From an uncultured Bacilli bacterium (GTDB taxonomy: Bacteria; Bacillota_I; Bacilli_A; RF39; UBA660): DNA of 64,000 nt. The notes under the pieces are model-generated. The model saw only the letters and a program-made list of their open reading frames with translations. It ran no database searches and was not told the origin of the DNA. This document shows positions 1 to 7,622 of the stretch, piece by piece. Location of the stretch: the NCBI GenBank assembly GCA_910589375.1, contig CAJUTK010000002.1:434001-498000 (forward strand), given 5' to 3'. The translations under genes and the position numbers were made by a program. The stretch's first letter is position 1. Each line of letters begins with the position of its first letter.

Positions 1-2
1 CT

Positions 3-623
3 ATTTTAAAAAAGTATAATAATAGAATCGATAATATGGATGATTTATTTCAAGTAGGATGCATTGGTTTAATTAAAGCTATTGATAATTTTGATTTGAG
101 CTATGATGTTAAATTTTCTACTTACGCTGTTCCTATGATTTTAGGTGAGGTAAAGCGTTATCTTAGAGACAACAATAGTGTTAGGATTGCTAGAAGTATT
201 AAGGATTTAGCTTATAAAATTTCTAAGATGAAAGAGGAATTAACATCAGAATTAGGACGTGAGCCTTCTGTTAGCTTATTAAGTGAAAAGTTAGGAATAG
301 AAGAATATGAAGTTGTATTAGCTCTTGATTCTTTAAAAGAGACAACTAGTATGTTTGAACCTATCTATAATGATGGTGGAGATATCATTTACTTGTGCGA
401 TCAGTTAGAAGACAAGAGTGGTAAAAATTATAGTTGGGAAGAAAGACTTAGTTTAAAAGAAGCTATGGCTTTATTAAAAGAGAAGGAAAGATATGTGATT
501 CAGTCTAGATATTTATACGGAAAAACTCAGATGGAATTAAGTGAAGAATTAGGGATTAGCCAAGCTCAAATATCGAGGTTAGAAAAGAACGGAATTGAAC
601 AAATGAAGAAGAAAATTTTATAA
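3..623 (+). CDS. sigG: RNA polymerase sporulation sigma factor SigG (5'-truncated by window edge)
   Basis: Forespore-specific sigma factor that directs late forespore transcription. The frame is open to the left edge (residues before Met36 read ILKKYNNRIDN), so the true start lies outside the window. Region 2 is nearly identical to Bacillus SigG as I remember it (DDLFQVGCIGL, VKFSTYAVPMI, RRYLRDNN-like KRYLRDNN). The FEPIYNDGGD block separates SigG from SigF, which lacks it. Region 4 ends in a helix-turn-helix (TQMELSEELGISQAQISRL) that reads the -35 element. In Bacillus this gene follows spoIIGA-sigE; here it is followed by pflB, which has its own promoter. SigG identity is confident. A likely target in this window is spoIVB. 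Confidence 0.93.
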   Translation: MLKKYNNRIDNMDDLFQVGCIGLIKAIDNFDLSYDVKFSTYAVPMILGEVKRYLRDNNSVRIARSIKDLAYKISKMKEELTSELGREPSVSLLSEKLGIEEYEVVLALDSLKETTSMFEPIYNDGGDIIYLCDQLEDKSGKNYSWEERLSLKEAMALLKEKERYVIQSRYLYGKTQMELSEELGISQAQISRLEKNGIEQMKKKIL

Positions 624-666
624 TTTGTACAGACTTTGTAATTTGTAAATATTTCTTTATTTTCGA

Positions 667-696
667 TTGAAATTTTAATGATATTTATGTTATAAT
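667..696 (+). promoter_or_regulatory. vegetative promoter of pflB
   Basis: TTGAAA (667-672), 18-bp spacer, TATAAT (691-696) with an extended -10 TG at 688-689. It is followed by a strong GGAGG ribosome binding site just before the pflB ATG. Confidence 0.75.
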
Positions 697-720
697 TAAA
701 AAGCGGATTGGAGGTATAAT

Positions 721-2961
721 ATGAATATATTTGAAAATGAATGGAGAAAATTTCAAGGAACTTCTTGGAAAGAATCCATTAATGTAGCAAACTTTATTGA
801 GGAAAACTACAAAGAATATGTAGGTGATGATTCCTTCTTAGAGGGCGCAACAGATAAAACAAAGAAGGTTTGGTCTATTTGTGAAGACCTTCTAAAAAAA
901 GAATTAGAAAAGGGAATTTTAGATGTTGAGGTATCTAGAGTATCTGGAATTAATAATTTTGAGGCTGGATATATAGATAAAGATAATGAGGTAATCGTAG
1001 GATTACAGACGGATGCTCCTTTAAAGAGAATAGTAAATCCATATGGCGGTATGCGTATGGTAGAACAAGCTTTATATGCTTATGATTATGAATTAGATGC
1101 AGATATTAAAAAACATTTTACTACTTATCGTAGAACTCATAATGATGGTGTTTTTTCTGCGTATACAACTGATATCAAAAAAGCAAGACATGTAGGACTT
1201 TTAACTGGTCTTCCTGATGCTTATGGTAGAGGAAGAATTATAGGAGATTATCGCCGTATTGCCTTATATGGAATTGACTATTTAGTAGAAAAGAAAAAAG
1301 AAGATTTATTAGCACTTGAAAATAGAGAAATAGATGAGTATACAATTCGTTTAAGAGAAGAAGTTAGTATGCAAATTAATGCTTTAAATGAGATTAAAGC
1401 AATGGCAGAAAAGTATGGATATGATATTTCTAATCCAGCAAATGATGCCAAAGAAGCTATTCAATGGACTTATTTTGGATATTTAGCTGCTATTAAAGAA
1501 AATAATGGTGCGGCTATGAGTTTAGGAAGAACTTCTACTTTCTTAGATATTTATATCGAAAGAGATATGGAAGAAGGATTCTTAACAGAAGAAGAAGCAC
1601 AAGAGTTAATTGATCAATTCATTATAAAGTTAAGAATTGCAAGACATTTAAGAACTCCTGAATATAACGATTTATTTGCAGGAGATCCTACTTGGGTAAC
1701 AGAATCTATTGGTGGTATGCTTGAAAATGGAAAGTCTTTGGTTACAAAGAACTCATTCCGTTATTTACATACATTAATTAATTTATCTTCTGCCCCAGAA
1801 CCAAATATGACTATTCTTTGGTCAGATAGATTACCAGAAAACTTTAAGAAGTACTGCGCTAAAATATCTATCCTAACAGATTCTATTCAATATGAAAATG
1901 ATGAAGAGATGAGACCAATTCATGGTTCTGACTATGCCATTGCGTGCTGCGTTTCTGCTATGACTGTTGGTAAACAAATGCAGTTCTTTGGAGCTCGTTG
2001 TAATTTAGCGAAAGCATTATTATATGCTATTAACGGTGGAGAAGACGAAGTAAAAGGTGGGCTTATCGTAGAAGGATTCGATAAGATGACTGATGAAGTG
2101 TTAGATTACGATAAAGTGGTATCTGCTTATGATAAAATGTTAGATAAAGTAGCAAAAACTTATGTAGATGCTATGAATATCATCCATTATATGCATGATA
2201 AATATGCTTATGAAGCAGGACAATTAGCTCTTCATGATACAGATCCAGAAAAATTGATGGCTTTTGGTATTGCAGGCTTTTCAGTTGCTGTAGATTCTTT
2301 ATCTGCTATTAAATATGCAAAAGTAAAACCAATTCGCAATGAAGAAGGAATTGCTATTGACTTCGAAGTAGAAGGAGATTTCCCTAAATATGGAAATGAT
2401 GATGATAGAGTAGATTCTATCGGTGTTGAATTAGCTCAGAAATTTTATGATAAGTTAGCTTCTCATCCATTATATAAAGGTGCTAAGCCAACATTATCTA
2501 TCTTAACTATTACTTCTAATGTTGTATATGGTAAGAAAACAGGTTCTACACCAGATGGAAGAAAAGCAGGAGAAGCATTTGCACCTGGTGCAAATCCAAT
2601 GCACGGTAGAGATGAAAGTGGTGCTATAGCGTCTTTAAATAGTGTTGCTAAGATTGCTTATAAAGACTGCTGTGAAGATGGAATTTCTAATACTTTCTCT
2701 ATTGTTCCAAATGCTTTAGGACATACACAAGAAGAACAAGTTGATAATTTAGTAAATTTAATGGATGGATATTTCACACGTGGCTCTCAGCACTTAAATG
2801 TAAATGTATTAAATCGTGAAACATTAATGGATGCTATGGAAAATCCTGATAAATATCCAAATCTTACTATTCGTGTTTCAGGATATGCAGTTCGTTTTAA
2901 CCGTTTAAGTAGAGAACAACAACAAGAAGTTATTAGCCGTACTTTCCATGGAACTATCTAA
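721..2961 (+). CDS. pflB: formate C-acetyltransferase (pyruvate formate-lyase)
   Basis: Glycyl-radical enzyme that cleaves pyruvate with CoA to acetyl-CoA and formate in anaerobic fermentation. The 746-residue length is typical. The adjacent catalytic cysteines are Cys409-Cys410 (AIACCVSAM) and the radical glycine is Gly721 in RVSGYAVRF near the C-terminus, just before the FHGTI tail. The start ATG follows an ideal GGAGG site. Its stop codon overlaps the ATG of the activase gene by one base (TAATG), so the two are translationally coupled. This is a strong sign of anaerobic mixed-acid metabolism; oxygen would destroy the activated enzyme. Confidence 0.98.
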   Translation: MNIFENEWRKFQGTSWKESINVANFIEENYKEYVGDDSFLEGATDKTKKVWSICEDLLKKELEKGILDVEVSRVSGINNFEAGYIDKDNEVIVGLQTDAPLKRIVNPYGGMRMVEQALYAYDYELDADIKKHFTTYRRTHNDGVFSAYTTDIKKARHVGLLTGLPDAYGRGRIIGDYRRIALYGIDYLVEKKKEDLLALENREIDEYTIRLREEVSMQINALNEIKAMAEKYGYDISNPANDAKEAIQWTYFGYLAAIKENNGAAMSLGRTSTFLDIYIERDMEEGFLTEEEAQELIDQFIIKLRIARHLRTPEYNDLFAGDPTWVTESIGGMLENGKSLVTKNSFRYLHTLINLSSAPEPNMTILWSDRLPENFKKYCAKISILTDSIQYENDEEMRPIHGSDYAIACCVSAMTVGKQMQFFGARCNLAKALLYAINGGEDEVKGGLIVEGFDKMTDEVLDYDKVVSAYDKMLDKVAKTYVDAMNIIHYMHDKYAYEAGQLALHDTDPEKLMAFGIAGFSVAVDSLSAIKYAKVKPIRNEEGIAIDFEVEGDFPKYGNDDDRVDSIGVELAQKFYDKLASHPLYKGAKPTLSILTITSNVVYGKKTGSTPDGRKAGEAFAPGANPMHGRDESGAIASLNSVAKIAYKDCCEDGISNTFSIVPNALGHTQEEQVDNLVNLMDGYFTRGSQHLNVNVLNRETLMDAMENPDKYPNLTIRVSGYAVRFNRLSREQQQEVISRTFHGTI

Positions 2962-3659
2962 TGACAGGTTATATTGACTCTATTGAAACTATGGGGTTAG
3001 TAGATGGCCCTGGCATTCGCATGGTAGTTTTTACTCGTGGATGTAAATTAAGATGTCTTTATTGTCATAATCCAGAAACTTGGGATAAATTAGGAAGTAC
3101 AACTATTACTAGTGATGAAATTGTATCTCGTGCTAAAAGAAATATAAGTTATTACAAAAACGGTGGTGTAACTTTTAGTGGAGGAGAACCATTACTACAG
3201 CCTGATTTTCTAATAGATTGCCTTAAAAAGTTAAAAGAAGCTGGGATTCATACTGCTTTAGATACTGCAGGAGTTGGTATCGGAAAATATGAAGAAATTT
3301 TAGCATATACAGATTTAGTAATTTTAGATATTAAAGCACTCCATAATAATGATTATCAATTAATTACTGGGCATGATATGAAAGATTTTAATGATTTTCT
3401 AAAGGTAGTCAAAAAAAAGAAGAAAAAACTATGGATTAGACAAGTAATTGTTCCTGGAATGAATGATACAGAAGAGAATATCTTAGAATTAAAGAAATTT
3501 GTTAAGAAGATTTCAAATGTAGAAAAGGTTGAACTTTTACCATATCATTTATATGGAGCAGAAAAGTATAAAAAAATGAATATTTTATATCCATTAGAAG
3601 GGGTACCTGCAATGGATAATGATAGAATAAAAGAACTAACTTCTTTATTAGAAAGTTAG
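2961..3659 (+). CDS. pflA: pyruvate formate-lyase activating enzyme
   Basis: Radical-SAM enzyme that installs the glycyl radical on PflB. The 4Fe-4S motif CxxxCxxC is Cys28-Cys32-Cys35 (GCKLRCLYC), followed by the SAM-binding GGEP-type segment FSGGEPLL. Length (232 aa) is normal for the short PflA class, without an extra ferredoxin domain. It overlaps pflB by one base. A run of lysines near residue 152 is encoded by an A-rich stretch, but the frame stays intact through it. Confidence 0.97.
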   Translation: MTGYIDSIETMGLVDGPGIRMVVFTRGCKLRCLYCHNPETWDKLGSTTITSDEIVSRAKRNISYYKNGGVTFSGGEPLLQPDFLIDCLKKLKEAGIHTALDTAGVGIGKYEEILAYTDLVILDIKALHNNDYQLITGHDMKDFNDFLKVVKKKKKKLWIRQVIVPGMNDTEENILELKKFVKKISNVEKVELLPYHLYGAEKYKKMNILYPLEGVPAMDNDRIKELTSLLES

Positions 3660-3667
3660 TTCTTTTC
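3631..3667 (+). terminator. intrinsic terminator of the pfl operon
   Basis: A perfect 12-bp stem (AAGAACTAACTT at 3631-3642, AAGTTAGTTCTT at 3653-3664) overlaps the pflA stop codon and is followed by a short T-rich tract. Confidence 0.75.
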
Positions 3668-3695
3668 TTGCAATTCTTGCAAATAAAGATATAAT
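3668..3695 (+). promoter_or_regulatory. promoter of the RluA-family gene
   Basis: TTGCAA (3668-3673), 16-bp spacer, TATAAT (3690-3695), directly after the pfl terminator. Confidence 0.6.
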
Positions 3696-3713
3696 GTTAC
3701 TAAGGAGTTGTAT

Positions 3714-4538
3714 ATGAAACGAGTTTTAAAAGTAAAAAAAGAACAGGACCTAATATCTTTTCTAATAGAAAATACAGATTATTCTAGTAAGAAATTAAAA
3801 AGCATGATAACCCATGATCAAATTAAAGTAAATAATAAAAGACCAAAATTGCCTTTTCTATTAAAAGAAACTGATTGTGTAGATATTACTACAGATAAAA
3901 TTTATAATACCCCATTTTCTATAGTCTATGAAGATGAAGAGTTGTTAGTCGTCAATAAGAAAAGTGGATTACTTACAGTATCTACTGATCATGAAAAAGA
4001 AATTACTCTTTATCATCAAGTATATAGTTATTTACATGCTAAAGGAGAAAAAGTATTTATAGTTCATAGATTGGATAAAGAAACATCAGGTATAGTATTG
4101 TTTGTTAAAAAAGAAGCAACAAAACGAGTTCTTCAAGAAAATTGGAATGATATTATAACAACTAGAAAATATATAGCAGTAGTTCACGGGGAAATTAAAA
4201 ACAAAGGAGAAATAAAAAGCTATTTAAAAGAAGAGAAAAATACCTTTGTTCATAGTGGTGCTGATGGGAAATTGGCAATCACTGAATATAAGCCATTAAA
4301 AAGAAAAGATGGATTAACGCTACTAGATGTGAACCTTAAAACAGGAAGAAAAAATCAAATCAGAGTCCATATGAAAGAAAATAATACTCCCGTAGTAGGA
4401 GATAAAAAATATGGAAGGAAAGATACATATTCTAGGTTAATGTTACATGCGTATGAGTTATCCTTTATTCATCCTAAAACAAAGCACAAATTTAAATTTA
4501 GTGTACCCATCCCAAAAGATTTTTTAAATTTGTTTTAA
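3714..4538 (+). CDS. RluA-family 23S rRNA/tRNA pseudouridine synthase
   Basis: Isomerises specific uridines to pseudouridine in structured RNA. An N-terminal S4-like RNA-binding segment (about residues 10-55) is followed by the catalytic domain with HRLDKETSG, where Asp121 is the expected nucleophile; the later RKNQIRVHM block also fits RluA/RluD. I place the start at ATG 3714 (274 aa), six bases after AAGGAG. A TTG two codons earlier sits directly on that ribosome binding site and is unlikely. The exact RNA target cannot be read from sequence, so no symbol is given. Confidence 0.9.
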   Translation: MKRVLKVKKEQDLISFLIENTDYSSKKLKSMITHDQIKVNNKRPKLPFLLKETDCVDITTDKIYNTPFSIVYEDEELLVVNKKSGLLTVSTDHEKEITLYHQVYSYLHAKGEKVFIVHRLDKETSGIVLFVKKEATKRVLQENWNDIITTRKYIAVVHGEIKNKGEIKSYLKEEKNTFVHSGADGKLAITEYKPLKRKDGLTLLDVNLKTGRKNQIRVHMKENNTPVVGDKKYGRKDTYSRLMLHAYELSFIHPKTKHKFKFSVPIPKDFLNLF

Positions 4539-4577
4539 TAAAATTACCAATTTTTAGATATTAGATGTATATTTTTC

Positions 4578-4606
4578 TTGCTTTTTTACATACTTTATAA
4601 TATAAT
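4578..4606 (+). promoter_or_regulatory. promoter of the lipoprotein gene
   Basis: TTGCTT (4578-4583), 17-bp spacer, TATAAT (4601-4606). Confidence 0.6.
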
Positions 4607-4641
4607 AGTAAACTGTATTGTAAAAAAGGGGGAATAGGAAT

Positions 4642-5178
4642 ATGAATAAAATTAAAAAATTAAGCATTCTTTTACTTTTCATGATAAGTTTAACAGGTTG
4701 TAATACTCTTTCTACTAAAACGCTTTATGTACTAGATAATAATATTGAATTCTCTTTACCTAAAGTTTGGGAACAAGTAGATACTAATGAAAATGATTTA
4801 GCGCTTTCAAGACCAACTGCTAAATTAGTTATTGATACTTATCATCAATCAGAATTAGATGGAATAAGCGCTGAAGATTTATTAGATAAAAAAGTAAAAG
4901 AAAGAATGAAAGAGTTAAAGGACTCAAAAGTAGTTAAAAAATTTAAAGTAAGTGAATGGAAAGATCGTAAAATATATTCTGTACTTTATAGTGCGACAAA
5001 AGATAATATTGAAAGTCAATACTATTTTAGTGTGATGGAGTTTATGGGAACTCATACCTATGTTTATGCTTTATATGAAGAAAAAGAAATGTATATGAAA
5101 TATAATATTGATGATATTCAAAGAATGCTACTTCGCATGAAGTGGAATGGAAAAGAAGAGGATTTAGTACTCAATTAG
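4642..5178 (+). CDS. putative lipoprotein of unknown function
   Basis: The N-terminus is a lipoprotein signal: KIKK basic stretch, hydrophobic core, lipobox LTGC with the modified cysteine at residue 20. The mature part (about 158 aa) is charged and soluble-looking, with a YYFSVMEFMG-like beta-rich stretch near the end. I recognise no family with confidence; the fold could resemble PsbP/LpqN-type lipoproteins, but that is a guess. The gene has its own promoter and stands alone between the pseudouridine synthase and the PRC-barrel gene. Confidence 0.75.
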   Translation: MNKIKKLSILLLFMISLTGCNTLSTKTLYVLDNNIEFSLPKVWEQVDTNENDLALSRPTAKLVIDTYHQSELDGISAEDLLDKKVKERMKELKDSKVVKKFKVSEWKDRKIYSVLYSATKDNIESQYYFSVMEFMGTHTYVYALYEEKEMYMKYNIDDIQRMLLRMKWNGKEEDLVLN

Positions 5179-5220
5179 TCTAAATCTTTTTTTGTACCAT
5201 AAACTAATATAGGTGGTAGT

Positions 5221-5445
5221 ATGAAAATATCCGATTTACAAGAAAAAGATGTTGTTGATGTCAGTGATGGGAAAAAGATAGGGAATATTGTAGATATCAG
5301 TATTGATAGAAATGGAAACATGCATGGAATATTAGTTGAAAAATATAAATTCTTTTTTTCCTTATTTACGAATAATATTATCGAAATTAAATGGAATCAA
5401 ATTGAGAAAATTGGAAAAGATGTGATACTTGTTAAACTCGATTAA
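5221..5445 (+). CDS. YlmC/YmxH-family PRC-barrel protein (sporulation-associated)
   Basis: A 74-residue single PRC-barrel domain: MKISDLQEKDVVDVSDGKKIG opening, then GNIVDISID and a final EIKWNQIEKIG...VILVKLD strand pair. This matches the YlmC/YmxH family, small proteins often found in spore-formers whose Bacillus members are expressed during sporulation. No catalytic residues are expected. The start follows AGGTGGTAGT. The molecular function is unknown in the family. Confidence 0.8.
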   Translation: MKISDLQEKDVVDVSDGKKIGNIVDISIDRNGNMHGILVEKYKFFFSLFTNNIIEIKWNQIEKIGKDVILVKLD

Positions 5446-5458
5446 GTTATGATATAAT
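5429..5458 (+). promoter_or_regulatory. promoter of the GT-ApbE fusion gene
   Basis: TTGTTA (5429-5434), 18-bp spacer, extended -10 TGaTATAAT ending at 5458. The -35 lies inside the 3' end of the PRC-barrel gene. Confidence 0.5.
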
Positions 5459-5473
5459 GAACTTGGTGATAAT

Positions 5474-7546
5474 ATGAAAATACTTCTTTATACAGAAGGC
5501 TTAAAGGCCATTAGTAAATCTGGGTTAGGAAAGGCTATTGGTCATCAAAAGAAGGCTTTAGAAGACAATAAAATAAAGTATACAACGAATTTAAAAGATG
5601 ACTATGATATCTTACATATTAATTTTTACGGGCCAAAATCTTATTTTTATGCGAAGAAAGCAAAAAGAAATGGGAAAAGAATTGTTTATCATGCCCATTC
5701 TACAGAGGAAGACTTTAGAAATTCTTTTCTATTTAGTAACTTAGTTTCTCCTTTATTTAAAAAGTGGTTAATTACTTGTTATAAATTAGGTGATTATATT
5801 ATTACGCCAACAGAATATTCTAAGAGATTATTGTTAAACTATAATATGGATCGTCCAATTAAAGCAATCAGTAATGGAGTAGATACGAAGTTCTTTGAGA
5901 GAAATCCAGAGGCAGGATTAGAGTTTAGAAAAAAATACGGTTATCAAAAAACAGATAAAGTAATTGTTGGAATAGGGCTTTATATTAAAAGAAAAGGCAT
6001 ATTAGATTTTGTAGAGTTAGCGCGCCGTTTACCAGAGTATAAATTTATTTGGTTTGGTTATAGTCCACTTTGGGCCTCTCCTCGCGAAATAAAAAAAGCA
6101 GTTCATACGAAGCTTCCTAATTTACACTTTGCAGGGTATGTAGAGTCTTCAGTTATTAAAAGTGCTTTAAGTGGCGCAGATCTGTACTTATTTCCTACTT
6201 TAGAAGAGACAGAAGGAATTCCTATTATAGAAGCATTAACTTCCAAAATTCCAACACTTATTCGTGATATTCCTGTTTTTGAGGAGTATGAAGAAAATAA
6301 AGTGGTATACAAGGCAAAGGACCTAGATGATTTTGAAGATAAAATTAAAAAAATAATAGAGCATCAATTACCAGATCTTACAGAGGAAGGATATAAAGAA
6401 GCTAAGAGAAAAGATGTTAAAACAGTAGGGTTAGAACTAATTGATACTTATAAAGAAGTTTTAAAAATACCAATTGATAAAGAAAAATTACAAGAAGAAA
6501 AACGAACTAGAAGAAATCGCTTTCTATTAGGTGGATTTGTCTTTTTGGGTATTCTTCTTATGTCTATTTTGTTATTTGTATGTAAGGAAAAGGAATCTGT
6601 TCCTTACAAAGAGTATACTAAAACAATAGAAACAATGGATACAAAAGTAAAAGTAACTCTTTACAGCAAGTCTTCTAAAAAGGCTGAAAGTGCTTTAGAA
6701 GAGATAGAAGATATCTATAGTAAGTATGATAGATTAACAAGTAGAGAAGAAGGCTCTCCTATTTATAAAATTCACAATTATTCTAAAGAGGAAGATAGCA
6801 TTGAAATTGATGAAGAATTATATAAAATGATACGTTTTGGAAATTCATGGTATGAAAGAAGCAATGGAAAACTTAACATTAATATAGGAAACGTTAGTGA
6901 TTTATGGAATCATTACCGCACTACGAAAGATGGTATTCCATCTAAGAAAGAGTTGGAAAAAGTAGGCAGTATCAGTATCAAAGAAATTGAGCTACTTGGA
7001 AAAAACAAAATAAAGAATTCTCATCCAAATATTGATTTGGACAGTATTAGAGTAGGTTATGCTACTAATGAAGTAGTAGAATATTTAAAAAAAGAAGACT
7101 TAAATACTTATATTATTAACGGAGCTTCTATCATAGCAGCAGGCGACCATTATGAGGAAAATGGAAAATATTTAGTAGCAGTTGCTAGTCCATTTAAAGA
7201 CAACAATAATGAAGTATTAACAAATATTCGTTTTACTAATGGTGTGATAGTAACGAAAGGAATTTATCAAAATGCATATGAGTATGACGGAAAATACTAC
7301 AGTACTATTATAGACCCAGATACTAAAAAGCCTGCTGATAATGTAGTAGCGGTTACTGTGTTAGGAAAAAATGTAAGAGATACAGAAGCTCTTGCTACCA
7401 CTTTGTTTTTAATGTCAGGTGAAGATGGTAAAAAGTATATTGAAAAAGATACCTCTGTTGCTGTACTTTGGGCATATCTATATAATGACCAAGAAAAAAG
7501 CGTATTAACAGATAATTTTTACGAGTATTTTTCTACTATAAAATAA
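5474..7546 (+). CDS. fusion: GT4 glycosyltransferase - transmembrane helix - ApbE-like domain
   Basis: Residues 1-335 form a GT-B, GT4-family glycosyltransferase with an EX7E pair (Glu245...Glu253 in EETEGIPIIE); the VGIGLYIKRKGILDFVELA and FIWFG stretches recall bacterial glycolipid synthases. A basic linker leads to one transmembrane helix (about 349-369). Residues 376-690 resemble ApbE flavin transferases: DLDSIRVGYA aligns with DLGGIAKGYA, INGASIIAAG with the NLGGN region, then YYSTIIDPDTKKPA and EALATTLFLMSG. The GGN and DLGGIAKG signatures are altered, so flavin transfer is doubtful. Topology would put the transferase inside and the ApbE-like part outside. One intact frame covers both parts, so this is not an assembly join of two genes. 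Confidence 0.8.
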   Translation: MKILLYTEGLKAISKSGLGKAIGHQKKALEDNKIKYTTNLKDDYDILHINFYGPKSYFYAKKAKRNGKRIVYHAHSTEEDFRNSFLFSNLVSPLFKKWLITCYKLGDYIITPTEYSKRLLLNYNMDRPIKAISNGVDTKFFERNPEAGLEFRKKYGYQKTDKVIVGIGLYIKRKGILDFVELARRLPEYKFIWFGYSPLWASPREIKKAVHTKLPNLHFAGYVESSVIKSALSGADLYLFPTLEETEGIPIIEALTSKIPTLIRDIPVFEEYEENKVVYKAKDLDDFEDKIKKIIEHQLPDLTEEGYKEAKRKDVKTVGLELIDTYKEVLKIPIDKEKLQEEKRTRRNRFLLGGFVFLGILLMSILLFVCKEKESVPYKEYTKTIETMDTKVKVTLYSKSSKKAESALEEIEDIYSKYDRLTSREEGSPIYKIHNYSKEEDSIEIDEELYKMIRFGNSWYERSNGKLNINIGNVSDLWNHYRTTKDGIPSKKELEKVGSISIKEIELLGKNKIKNSHPNIDLDSIRVGYATNEVVEYLKKEDLNTYIINGASIIAAGDHYEENGKYLVAVASPFKDNNNEVLTNIRFTNGVIVTKGIYQNAYEYDGKYYSTIIDPDTKKPADNVVAVTVLGKNVRDTEALATTLFLMSGEDGKKYIEKDTSVAVLWAYLYNDQEKSVLTDNFYEYFSTIK

Positions 7547-7567
7547 GGTATGAAAATACCTTTTTTT
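7545..7567 (+). terminator. intrinsic terminator after the GT-ApbE fusion
   Basis: AAGGTAT (7545-7551), GAAA loop, ATACCTT (7556-7562), then a T tract; it overlaps the stop codon. Confidence 0.8.
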
Positions 7568-7568
7568 G

Positions 7569-7597
7569 TTGTGGAAAAAGTGATTATTTGATATAAT
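7569..7597 (+). promoter_or_regulatory. promoter of smc
   Basis: TTGTGG (7569-7574), 17-bp spacer, extended -10 TGaTATAAT (TATAAT 7592-7597). Confidence 0.6.
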
Positions 7598-7622
7598 GAG
7601 AAAGTAGAAGATGGTGGTTTAG

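Noticed and set aside
3400..3432. A-rich slippery run in pflA as a programmed frameshift
   Set aside because: The zero frame continues through with all family motifs; no alternative frame has a meaningful product.
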